Of a stretch of 64,000 nucleotides of DNA, positions 33,550 to 41,739 are shown one piece after another (position 1 is the first letter of the stretch; each line of letters starts with the position of its first letter). Source of the stretch: UBA4733 sp036734945 (GTDB lineage Bacteria; Chloroflexota; UBA4733); contig DAIMXP010000023.1 in assembly GCA_036734945.1 (NCBI GenBank), positions 1-64,000 of the forward strand, in the 5' to 3' direction. The translations under genes were made by a program, and so were the position numbers. A model generated the notes under the pieces. It searched no databases. It was not told where the DNA came from and saw only the letters and a list, made by a program, of their open reading frames with translations.

Positions 33550-36546
33550 ATGCAGTTCCCCTATATCTTCCTTTCCAGCCGTGAATTCGTCCAGGAGGCT
33601 GTCGACTTCGACAACAATCATGGTGTGACCTACCGGGAGGTCGGCGGCGAGCATGCCATCTGGGCGGCGCGGGTGCCGTTCGTCCCAGCGATGATGTCGG
33701 AGGACTTCACGCGCCTTGGCCGGGAACGCATCCGGCTCATCATGGAGCGCCAGTTCCATTTCATCTACGACCTCGCCCGGCTGCGGGAGCATCGCGCTAC
33801 CTTTGAGCTCCGCTTCATCGCCACGCCCAATCCGGTCCCCGGCCAACCCAACCTGATCGACATGGTCTTCCTCGGCAAGGTCTTCGCGACGCGCTTCCGG
33901 GGCGGCCAGCCGCTGGCGGAACGGCTCTGGGAGAAGTTCCAGGCGACGTTTCCGGTGGAGGACCCCTTCAACTATCCGCTGGAGCCGGTGACCAACGAGG
34001 CGGAGTTTCGGAGTTACCTGGAGCCGATCCCTACCGCCAACCTCACGGCGGACTGTCTGCTCGAAATCCGCAAGTATGAAGACATGCCGATTCGCAGCAC
34101 GGCAGCGCTTGGCCGCCTGGAGCGAACCGGTGACTATGTCGCCCACCCCTTCGTCCCCTGCGTCGACTTCAACCCCATGGGCCGCTTCCTGGCGGCGCTC
34201 GCCCGCGAACCGCAACGCTGCCTGGTGGGTATCAGTCTGCGGCCTGTACGCATGTTCGACCAGGAAATCTTCAATGTCAGCTATGCCATCGGCCAATTCA
34301 AGAAGACCATCGGCGACGACGCTGGCGTCACCGAGGAGTACATCCGCTCGCGGGCCGGCATCGGCACCTTCGTCTATCAACAGTTGATGCAGGAACGCGA
34401 GGGCCTGGTGCTGGTGCGCGTTCACCTGGTGGGCGAGGACCACGCGCCTTACGGCCTCGCCGGCGCGCTTGGCTCCGAGATGATGGGCAACGCCGAGAAC
34501 GTCTACCCGACGCAGTGGTCCGCCGCCCAGCCGGCCGACGAGCACGAATTCGCTACTGCCGTCGCCAACCTGCGCTTCTTGGAGCAGGCGCACTGGGGCC
34601 ACACGATTGCGCCCTTACCACTCCAGCGCCTCCGCTACTTTGCCACTGCGCGCGAAGCATATGGCGCGTTTCGGCTGCCTGTCCCTTCCGAGTCCGGCTA
34701 CCTCCCCGGCGTGCTGGTCAAGAGTGAACCATTCGTCGCGCCGGCTGACGAATTGGAACTGCGCGAGCAGGCCCGTGCCAACCGCAACGATGCGCTCGCA
34801 GCCTCCACCGAGCAGGCCCGCAACCGCAAGGTCGGCCTTGGCGTAGTCTACCACCGCGGTTCAGCCACCGCGCAGGCATTCCGACTCAATGTGCGCGACC
34901 TCACCCGCCACGCGCTCATCGCCGGCTCCACCGGCAGCGGCAAGAGCACGACCGTCAAGCACATTCTGGTGCAGCTCTGGCTGGAGCACCGTGTCCCCTT
35001 CCTGGTCCTGTACCCGGTCGATAAGCCCGACTACCGCGAGCTGCGCGGCTTCCCGGCACTGGCCGACGAGTTACTCGTGTTCACGTTGGGTGACGAGAGC
35101 ACGTCGCCCTTCCGCTTCAACCCTTTTGAGGTACCGGATGGCCTGCTGCTCAAGACGCACCTCTCTCGCCTCATGCGAGTCTTCACCGCTGCCTTCAGCC
35201 TCCAGGATCCTCTGCCCATGATCTATCGAGAGGCGCTTCGCCAGGTCTATCGGGAGAAGGGCTGGGACATTGTCCTGGAACGCGGCGAATCGAGCCGCGA
35301 CTATCCGACCATGGCGGAGTTCTATGCGGCGATCAAACGCATTGCCGACGGGCTGGAGTACGGCCGCGAGGTCAAGGATACCGTTCGCCAGGCCTCCGTC
35401 ATCCGCATTGGCGATTTGCTGGAGAATGCCGGCCACGTCGTCAACGTGCGCCGATCTATGCCGCTCGGCAAAATTCTGAACCAGCCCACGATCATGGAGT
35501 TGGGCCGCGTCGGCTCCGCCCAGGACACCGCGCTGCTGATGGGCTTCCTGTTGATGCGCTTCACCGAGGAAGTGGAGCGTCACCCGCGTCACGCCGAGCA
35601 CCCGCACATCACCGTGATCGAGGAGGCTCACCGTCTGATGGCGGAGACGGGGCCACGCTCCGAGTCGGGCGGTGACACGCGCGGCGCGGCCGGCGAGGAC
35701 TTTGCCAATATCCTGGCGGAGGTGCGCGGCTTCGGTGAGGGCATCATCATCGCTGAGCAGATTCCCACGTTACTGGTCAAAGGCGCCATCGGCAACACCT
35801 ATCTGAAAATCATGCACTGGCTGGAGGACGCGCCGAGCTTTGAGTCCTTCGCCGACATGATGAACCTCAACGCGGAGCAACGGGAGTACGCCCGCACCCT
35901 CACGCCCGGCTTCGCCCTCCTGCGTAATCCCTACGGTCGCCCGGTCCACGTCAAGGTACCGGAGTTCGGCGATCAGCCGGGCTACTGCCGCGAGGCCCTG
36001 CCCGACAGCTCCGACGCGAGCATTCGCGCCTTTATGGAGACGCAGCGGCAGAAGCTGGCGCTGGGCGACGTACCGGTTGACCCGTGGGATATCAGTCTCA
36101 GCGCCGGTGGGTCTGCCGCCGGGGCCACTCAGGCGGGGGCGGAGCTGCTGCAGTTGCTCGTGGCGGCGCCTATGGCAACCTGCGCCTACTGTGCCCCGTT
36201 ACACGCCACGAAGCGCTGCCGCTATGCCGGGGCGGTGCGCCGCCGTCTGCTCAGCGACTCCGCCTTCGATCAGGCCCGGCAGGAGGAGCTGCGTTCCGTG
36301 CTGGCACAGGAACAGCAATCAGACCTCTGGTTGGAAACGCGCGGCTGGGGCGCCCGCGTAGAAGAGCGGGTACGATCGGTCACGCCGGCCGACCGACGCG
36401 GCATCGTCTACTGCTACCTGGCGCACTCTGCCGACAGTATGGCGCGGGGAGCATCGGCGAAGGCGGAGGGGACAACGCCCGAGGTTCGCCGCGCCCGCGG
36501 CCTGCTCCAGCAATTTGAAGCAGAATACCCAAAGCCGGAAGGATGA
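33550..36546 (+). CDS. HerA/FtsK-superfamily ATPase, large
   Basis: A 998-residue protein. The first ~440 residues have no motif I recognise and include a long beta-rich region. The ATPase core has Walker A AGSTGSGKSTTV with K465, and Walker B ITVIEEAHRLM with E691/E692. FANILAEVRGFGEGIIIAEQ and LLRNPYGRPVHVKVP are typical of HerA-type pumps. A C-terminal region has a Cys cluster (CAYCAPLHATKRCRYAG) and a helical tail. HerA relatives form hexamers that move DNA or protein. ATG 33550 follows the family B array, and the small acidic gene starts 7 bases after its stop. Confidence 0.82.
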   Translation: MQFPYIFLSSREFVQEAVDFDNNHGVTYREVGGEHAIWAARVPFVPAMMSEDFTRLGRERIRLIMERQFHFIYDLARLREHRATFELRFIATPNPVPGQPNLIDMVFLGKVFATRFRGGQPLAERLWEKFQATFPVEDPFNYPLEPVTNEAEFRSYLEPIPTANLTADCLLEIRKYEDMPIRSTAALGRLERTGDYVAHPFVPCVDFNPMGRFLAALAREPQRCLVGISLRPVRMFDQEIFNVSYAIGQFKKTIGDDAGVTEEYIRSRAGIGTFVYQQLMQEREGLVLVRVHLVGEDHAPYGLAGALGSEMMGNAENVYPTQWSAAQPADEHEFATAVANLRFLEQAHWGHTIAPLPLQRLRYFATAREAYGAFRLPVPSESGYLPGVLVKSEPFVAPADELELREQARANRNDALAASTEQARNRKVGLGVVYHRGSATAQAFRLNVRDLTRHALIAGSTGSGKSTTVKHILVQLWLEHRVPFLVLYPVDKPDYRELRGFPALADELLVFTLGDESTSPFRFNPFEVPDGLLLKTHLSRLMRVFTAAFSLQDPLPMIYREALRQVYREKGWDIVLERGESSRDYPTMAEFYAAIKRIADGLEYGREVKDTVRQASVIRIGDLLENAGHVVNVRRSMPLGKILNQPTIMELGRVGSAQDTALLMGFLLMRFTEEVERHPRHAEHPHITVIEEAHRLMAETGPRSESGGDTRGAAGEDFANILAEVRGFGEGIIIAEQIPTLLVKGAIGNTYLKIMHWLEDAPSFESFADMMNLNAEQREYARTLTPGFALLRNPYGRPVHVKVPEFGDQPGYCREALPDSSDASIRAFMETQRQKLALGDVPVDPWDISLSAGGSAAGATQAGAELLQLLVAAPMATCAYCAPLHATKRCRYAGAVRRRLLSDSAFDQARQEELRSVLAQEQQSDLWLETRGWGARVEERVRSVTPADRRGIVYCYLAHSADSMARGASAKAEGTTPEVRRARGLLQQFEAEYPKPEG

Positions 36547-36553
36547 CCGCACA

Positions 36554-36841
36554 GTGAGCGACTTCACCTTCGACCCTGCGGCTGCCGACGCCATTGATGC
36601 AGCGGTAAACACCGCCTCACTCGACGTCAGCGGCCCGGCCCTGGAAGTACCGGAGGTGCAGGCCGACGCCGACGTGCCCGATGTCGTTCCGGCTGGCGAC
36701 GACACTACCCTCGCCACGATCCATCCGCCAGAACAGCCGGAGATCGAGCCCCACATGGAAAACGAGCCCGTCACCATCGAGACGGGCGGTAAGTCGCTGG
36801 AGCCGCCGGAAGGCTGGACTCCCCGTGGTCCCGAGGGGTGA
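36554..36841 (+). CDS. Small acidic protein after the HerA-like ATPase
   Basis: A 95-residue protein starting at GTG 36554 (VSDFTFDPAAADAIDAAVNT), with AAGGATG about 10 bases upstream. It is rich in Asp, Glu, Pro and Val, has no membrane segment and probably little fixed structure; it ends LEPPEGWTPRGPEG. It may be a substrate, adaptor or secreted cargo of the ATPase. The next gene begins 5 bases past its stop. Confidence 0.6.
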   Translation: MSDFTFDPAAADAIDAAVNTASLDVSGPALEVPEVQADADVPDVVPAGDDTTLATIHPPEQPEIEPHMENEPVTIETGGKSLEPPEGWTPRGPEG

Positions 36842-36846
36842 TAGCG

Positions 36847-37458
36847 ATGGACGACATCGATGTCGCCGAGCCACCAACACCCGAAGTACTTGACGCACCG
36901 GCGACGGACGACGGCCAGGGAAGCCTGGATGGCTCTGTCGACTACACCATGGAGACGGATCTGCAGGTGCAGGATGCCACCGATGCGCTGCAGCAACTCG
37001 ACGGCATCTCCCCAGCTACCTGGCAAACGCTGGATGCCCAGGGCCGATTGGAGGCCCTGCAGAGCGTGGAGGACAGTATGGCGGCCGTGCAGGGTCGCCC
37101 GGGCTTGTCCGTTGAAGCGGAGGCCCTCGGCCCCGGTGTCTGCGGCGCCTACGACGGGTCGCGGCTCGTTGTGAACGCCGAGCAACTTGACAGTGCAACG
37201 CCTGTCGGTGAATTTGTGGACACTGTTGTTCACGAGGATCGCCACGCCTTCCAGGACTTCGCGGTGAGCCATCCCGGCACGGTGACCGATGGCACAGTGG
37301 TCGGGGCCTGGGCAGCGAATATGGAGCCTGGGCAGTACCTCAGTGCCGAAGACTACGGTCTAGAGGCCTACGCCGCCCAACCGATCGAAGCGGATGCCTG
37401 GGCCTATGCAGGCCGCATTGCCCAGGGCCTCGGGCTGCCCCGACTGGAGTCGGAATAG
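36847..37458 (+). CDS. HExxH metallopeptidase-like protein
   Basis: A 203-residue protein. An acidic N-terminal third (DDIDVAEPPTPEVLDAPATD) resembles the style of the preceding small protein. The centre carries VVHEDRHAFQDFAV with H129, E130 and H133, a zincin motif, and AAQPIEADAWAYAGRIA supplies a possible third ligand (E181) about 48 residues later. This HExRH...QPxExDA pattern occurs in metallopeptidase domains of polymorphic toxins and phage-like proteins. ATG 36847 is used because GAGGGG precedes it. No signal peptide is visible. Catalytic activity is inference. Confidence 0.65.
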   Translation: MDDIDVAEPPTPEVLDAPATDDGQGSLDGSVDYTMETDLQVQDATDALQQLDGISPATWQTLDAQGRLEALQSVEDSMAAVQGRPGLSVEAEALGPGVCGAYDGSRLVVNAEQLDSATPVGEFVDTVVHEDRHAFQDFAVSHPGTVTDGTVVGAWAANMEPGQYLSAEDYGLEAYAAQPIEADAWAYAGRIAQGLGLPRLESE

Positions 37459-37459
37459 G

Positions 37460-37780
37460 ATGGAGATGGAACGCGATACTGTCGTGTCCCGACTGGTAGA
37501 GGAATTCGGCTATCCGCTTCACGGTGCATCGTTAGTAGCCGACAAGTTACTCGCGCTCTCACCACCAGTGCGCGAGGCCTTCATCTCGTGGTGGGACGGC
37601 GGACCCTTGCCCAGCCTCGAAATCTCGGGGGAAACCGTCCGCACCCTCATGGATCAGCACGGTCAACAGCCGATCGCCGCCTTCCTAACGCTCGACTGGC
37701 TCCAGCGCGACCCAGTCGCGGCGCGACGGGTACTACGAAAAGGTCACGATAGCGTCCGCTTCCCAGGACGCCACGTGTAG
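37460..37780 (+). CDS. Orphan 106-residue protein closing the island
   Basis: The start ATG 37460 lies one base after the stop of the metallopeptidase-like gene. The protein reads MEMERDTVVSRLVEEFGYPL, then PPVREAFISWWDGGPLPSLE and AAFLTLDWLQRDPVAARRVL. It looks helical, soluble and folded. I recognise no family. Its tight coupling suggests it works with the HExxH protein, for instance as an inhibitor or partner. Confidence 0.6.
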   Translation: MEMERDTVVSRLVEEFGYPLHGASLVADKLLALSPPVREAFISWWDGGPLPSLEISGETVRTLMDQHGQQPIAAFLTLDWLQRDPVAARRVLRKGHDSVRFPGRHV

Positions 37781-37847
37781 GAATGGCGATGGGTGCGCCG
37801 CAAAATCCTGCACAGAAAGCGAACGGTATTTAGTGGCGTGTTACAGG

Positions 37848-37969
37848 GCCGCGATTGCGATCGGCGGCCAAGTGACGGGGGCGACTGCGGTCGCGTTGCG
37901 AACCGTCGACGGCGCATCCAAGCGACCGCAGTCGCCCCCGTCACTTGGCCGCCGATCGCAATCGCGGCC
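37848..37969. repeat. Inverted-repeat element, family B, downstream of the island
   Basis: Two perfectly complementary 48-base arms (GGCCGCGATTGCGATCGGCG...GGGCGACTGCGGTCGC at 37848-37895 and its complement at 37922-37969) flank a 26-base loop. It separates the end of the plus-strand island from the convergent BNR gene and could act as a strong bidirectional hairpin. Confidence 0.88.
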
Positions 37970-38062
37970 TTGTACTCTCGGGTAATCACGTCGTCCCCTT
38001 TCTAAGCAAACCGTTGCGGCCCCCCAATGCCGATCTGGTTCGAGCCAGCCGAACACAGCCGA

Positions 38063-41000
38063 TCATTCGTTCGCCACCAGCAAGCCCCCCAACCCTGCTT
38101 CCGCCAGCGTGGCGTTGAACGGTGGCAGGTCGTCGCGCAGCAGCGCCTGGTACCGCTCGATTTGTGCCTGGCAGAGCTGCGTCAGGTGCTGGAACACCTC
38201 CTCATACTGACGCGGTGGGGCGGCGTCGGCGCTGTCGACCATGCTGGCGAGGATGGCCAGGCGGGCGTTGAGTCGGTTGAGGGGGCCGAGCGCGCTGGCG
38301 GCCTTCGGTTCGACCAGTTCCTGCTCGATGGCCGTCAAGCGCTCCACCAGGGTATCGCCGGCCTGCTGGATGCGGTCCGCTGCTGCGTTGCCTTTGCTGC
38401 GCCGTTGCCAGTCTTGCACCTGCTGGCGCAGGTCGCGCAGTTGGAGGACAGTGCGATGGACAGCGCTCAACTGCTCGTTTATACGGCCGTGCAGGTCGGC
38501 CAACGCCTGCAGGTCCTGCTCGCTCGCCGCGATACGCGGGTCCTTCAACACGGTATATTGGGCAGTCTGGACGAGTTCGCCGGCGCGCAGTTGCACCTGG
38601 TACTCGCCAGGGGGCACGAGCGGTCCTTTCAGCAGCTTCTCGGTGGCGGCATCGCCGGGCAAGGCTACGGCATCGGCGCGCCGCAGGTTCCAGACGAAGC
38701 GGTTCACGCCAACCTTGGTGGGAAGAGTAGGCGCACCGTCACCCTTGGTGGCCCCTTCCTTCTTGGCAGTGCCGGACTCAGACGTGTCGCCTTCACTGGA
38801 ATAGGAGCGGAGCTCAGTGCCGGCGCTATCCAGAACGGTGAGTGTGAGCGGCTGGGTCGGCGATTCGCTCAGCAGGTAGGTGACGACGACGCCATCCTTG
38901 GGGTTCTCCCCGGCATCAACGAGGTCCTCCACCTGCTCGCCCTGCTGGTTGCGATGGCGGCGCAGCGGGACACGCAGCGGGCCGCTGTTGCGGAAGTCGT
39001 TGGCGGCAGTACCGTTCGCCTCCCGTCCGTAGTTGCGCAGGCGAAAGGTCGGCTTCGGCGTGAATAGGTGAGCCGGCTCGGCTGCCGCTGCCGGATCAAG
39101 CTGACGCAGTGGGGTGATGTCGTCCAGAATCCAGAAGGAACGGCCGTGCGTGGCGGCGACCAGTTCGTCCCCTTTGATCGCCAAATCGTAGACGGGCACG
39201 ACCGGCAGGTTGCCGCGCGCCGGACGCCATAAGGCTCCGTCGTCGAAGGAGACGTAGAGGCCAGTCTCCGTGCCGGCGACAAGCAGGCCGCGACGCACCG
39301 GGTCGGCGCGGATCACGCGCGTGAAAACGTTGGCAGGCAGACCTTGCACGATGCGCTGCCAACTCTGGCCGTAGTCGCTGGTCTTGTAGAGGTAGGGTCG
39401 GAAGTCGTCCAGCTTGTAGCGGGTGGCGGCGATGTAGGCGGCGCCGGCGTCATAGGGTGACGGTTCAATAACGCTGATCAGGGTCCATTCCGGCAGGTCC
39501 GGCGGCGTGATGTTGGTCCAGGTCTGGCCGTTGTCGCGGGAGAGGTGGACCAGACCGTCGTCCGTGCCTGCCCAGAACAGGCCTGCCTGGTGGGGCGACT
39601 CCACAAAGGCAAAGATGGTGCCGTAGAGTTCGGCTCCGGTGTTGTCGCGCGTGATCGGCCCGCCGGAGGGCAGCATCTTTTGCGGGTCGTTGCGAGAGAG
39701 GTCCGGGCTGATCTCCTCCCAGGTGGAACCGAGGTCGCTGGAGCGCAGCGCCTTGTTGGCGGTGACGTAGAGGACGTTCGGGTCGTGGGGCGAGAAGGAT
39801 ATGGGGAAGGTCCACTGGAAGCGGTACTTGAGGTCGGCGCCGCTGCTGCCCATGCCCATGACGTCGGGCCAGACGGTGATGTTGCGCTTCTGGCCGCTGC
39901 GATGGTCGTAGCAGATCAGCCGGCCATGGCCGGAGCCGCTGCCGATGGCGCCACCAACGATGATGTTCTGGTCATCCGGCTTGAGGGCGATATAGCCGCT
40001 TTCGCCACCGCCCGGCTCAAACCAATCAAGCTGGGTGATAGCGCCCGAACTGGTGCGGCTGGGCAACGACAACGCCGAGTTGTCTTGCTGCGAGCCGTAG
40101 ACACGGTAGGGGAACTGATCGTCGGTGGCGACGTGGTAGAACTGGCCGGTGGGCTGGTTGTAAACGGAGGACCAGGAGAGGCCGCCGTCAAAACTCACCG
40201 TCGCGCCACCATCGTGACCCAGGATAAGCCGCCGCGGGTTGGTTGGATCCATCCAGAGGTCGTGGTTGTCGCCGTGGGCCGTCGGCACGGCGCTGAAGGT
40301 GATCCCGCCGTCGATGGAGCGCCAGCAACCAACGTTGAGCACCCACACGGTATCGGCATCTTGCGGGTCGGCGTGGATGTGCATGTAGTACCAGGCGCGG
40401 CGGCGCAGATCATTCTCTTCGCACAGCCGCGTCCATGTAGCGCCACCATCATCGGAACGGAAGACAGCGCCATCTTCGGACTCCACGATGGCCCAGAGGC
40501 GGTCGCGCCGGGCCGGGGAGGCGGCGATGCCGATCTTGCCGCGCACGCCGGTGGGCAAGCCGGGGTTACTCGTCAACTCCTGCCAGGTGTCGCCGCCGTC
40601 GGTCGATTTGAAGAGCCCCGAGCCGGGCCCGCCGCTGGTCAAGCTCCAGGGGGTGCGCCGGACCTCCCAGAGCGCCGCGTAGAGCACGCGCGGGTTGTGG
40701 GGGTCGAGCACGAGGTCGCAGGCGCCGGTATCTTCGTTGCGGAACAGCATGCGCTGCCAATGCGCGCCGCCGTCTACGGAGCGAAAGATACCCCGCTCGC
40801 TATTCGGGCCGTTGGCGTGTCCCAGCGCGGCCACGTAGACGAGGTCCGGGTTCGTTGGGTGTACGCGGACCTTGGCAATGTGCCTGGTGTCTTCCAGTCC
40901 GACGTTGATCCAGGTGGCGCCGGCGTCGGTGCTGCGATAGACGCCGTCACCATGGGACACGTCGCCGCGGATGCAGGCTTCGCCGGCGCCGACGTAGAGC

Positions 41001-41260
41001 ACGTTGGGATCGGACGGCGCCACGGCAACCGCGCCGATGGCGGCAGTGTGCAGATAGCCGTCGGTGATGTTGCGCCAGGAGATACCGCCATCGACGGTCT
41101 TCCAGACGCCGCCGGCACAGGCGCCGTGGTAGAAGGTCAACGGCTCGGCCGGGTCGCCGGCCACCGCCACCACGCGCCCGGCCCGGTGCGGCCCGATCAG
41201 CCGCCAGCGCATGAGGCCGGCAAGGGTATCGTCCAACGGTGCTTCTTCACGTGTCGTCAA
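38063..41260 (-). CDS. Sortilin/VPS10-type BNR-repeat beta-propeller protein
   Basis: A protein of about 1065 residues. The N-terminal ~700 residues are made of BNR repeats: GGVWKTVDGGISWRNITDG, GDGVYRSTDAGATWINVGLE, GIFRSVDGGAHWQRM and others with S-x-D-x-G-x-T-W, as in sialidase/sortilin propellers. The C-terminal ~250 residues are Ala/Gln-rich and helical (LAARL-type stretches near RLNARLAILASMVDSADAAP). No signal peptide is visible. TTG 41260 is preferred because GAGGGAG lies 9 bases upstream; the longer reading from GTG 41305 has no such site and runs towards the ArsR promoter. Such proteins bind or cut glycans or peptides; activity is unknown. Confidence 0.82.
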   Translation of the reverse strand: MTTREEAPLDDTLAGLMRWRLIGPHRAGRVVAVAGDPAEPLTFYHGACAGGVWKTVDGGISWRNITDGYLHTAAIGAVAVAPSDPNVLYVGAGEACIRGDVSHGDGVYRSTDAGATWINVGLEDTRHIAKVRVHPTNPDLVYVAALGHANGPNSERGIFRSVDGGAHWQRMLFRNEDTGACDLVLDPHNPRVLYAALWEVRRTPWSLTSGGPGSGLFKSTDGGDTWQELTSNPGLPTGVRGKIGIAASPARRDRLWAIVESEDGAVFRSDDGGATWTRLCEENDLRRRAWYYMHIHADPQDADTVWVLNVGCWRSIDGGITFSAVPTAHGDNHDLWMDPTNPRRLILGHDGGATVSFDGGLSWSSVYNQPTGQFYHVATDDQFPYRVYGSQQDNSALSLPSRTSSGAITQLDWFEPGGGESGYIALKPDDQNIIVGGAIGSGSGHGRLICYDHRSGQKRNITVWPDVMGMGSSGADLKYRFQWTFPISFSPHDPNVLYVTANKALRSSDLGSTWEEISPDLSRNDPQKMLPSGGPITRDNTGAELYGTIFAFVESPHQAGLFWAGTDDGLVHLSRDNGQTWTNITPPDLPEWTLISVIEPSPYDAGAAYIAATRYKLDDFRPYLYKTSDYGQSWQRIVQGLPANVFTRVIRADPVRRGLLVAGTETGLYVSFDDGALWRPARGNLPVVPVYDLAIKGDELVAATHGRSFWILDDITPLRQLDPAAAAEPAHLFTPKPTFRLRNYGREANGTAANDFRNSGPLRVPLRRHRNQQGEQVEDLVDAGENPKDGVVVTYLLSESPTQPLTLTVLDSAGTELRSYSSEGDTSESGTAKKEGATKGDGAPTLPTKVGVNRFVWNLRRADAVALPGDAATEKLLKGPLVPPGEYQVQLRAGELVQTAQYTVLKDPRIAASEQDLQALADLHGRINEQLSAVHRTVLQLRDLRQQVQDWQRRSKGNAAADRIQQAGDTLVERLTAIEQELVEPKAASALGPLNRLNARLAILASMVDSADAAPPRQYEEVFQHLTQLCQAQIERYQALLRDDLPPFNATLAEAGLGGLLVANE

Positions 41261-41316
41261 TTGATCCCGCTCCCTCGCTATCAGGTCGGAGCATAGCACA
41301 GGCACGAATAGCGGAC

Positions 41317-41344
41317 TTGTCCAGGGCGATAAGGCTGGTATACT
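41317..41344 (+). promoter_or_regulatory. Candidate sigma-70 promoter of the ArsR operon
   Basis: TTGTCC at 41317-41322 and TATACT at 41339-41344 are separated by 16 bases and lie 45 bases before ATG 41389. The BNR gene starts in the opposite direction nearby. Confidence 0.55.
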
Positions 41345-41388
41345 GCCGCAAGCATAAACGTCTCTTTATGGATGGCGGCAGGACGGCG

Positions 41389-41739
41389 ATGAAGGAACTG
41401 CGCGAGCTGGCACTCACCCTGCACGCCTGTGCCGACGGCACGCGTCTGCGCATCCTGCGACTGCTGGCCGATGGACGGGAGATTTCGGTTTCCGACCTCA
41501 CGCTGCTGCTGCATATCAGCCAGCCGCTGGTTTCCTGGCACCTGCGCATCCTGCGCCGCACCGGCCTGATCAGCACGCGCCGGACCGGTCGGCAGGCGCT
41601 CTACCAACTGAATCGCGCGGGTTGGGATGGCCTGCGGTCCGGGTTGGATCAAGTGTTGCTCCCAGCGGCGTCGGGCTGGGATGCGGAGGCAACGCGCTTG
41701 CTGCCCGGCTTACGCCAGCAGGAGACAACGGTCGGATGA
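41389..41739 (+). CDS. ArsR-family winged-helix regulator
   Basis: A 116-residue DNA-binding protein. The ArsR fold is seen in LHACADGTRLRILRLLADGR, then SVSDLTLLLHISQPLVSWHL and RILRRTGLISTRRTGRQALY. No metal-binding Cys pairs are visible, so the signal is probably not a heavy metal. ATG 41389 is preferred to ATG 41368. The stop overlaps the start of the glycosyltransferase by 4 bases, so the regulator is in the same operon as two lipid-modifying enzymes. Confidence 0.87.
   Translation: MKELRELALTLHACADGTRLRILRLLADGREISVSDLTLLLHISQPLVSWHLRILRRTGLISTRRTGRQALYQLNRAGWDGLRSGLDQVLLPAASGWDAEATRLLPGLRQQETTVG

Noticed and set aside
39545..41296. A 583-residue plus-strand reading frame opposite the BNR gene
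   Set aside because: It is the antisense shadow of a gene with clear BNR motifs, has no recognisable motif itself and is rich in Gly/Ala/Arg/Val as expected from GC-rich antisense.
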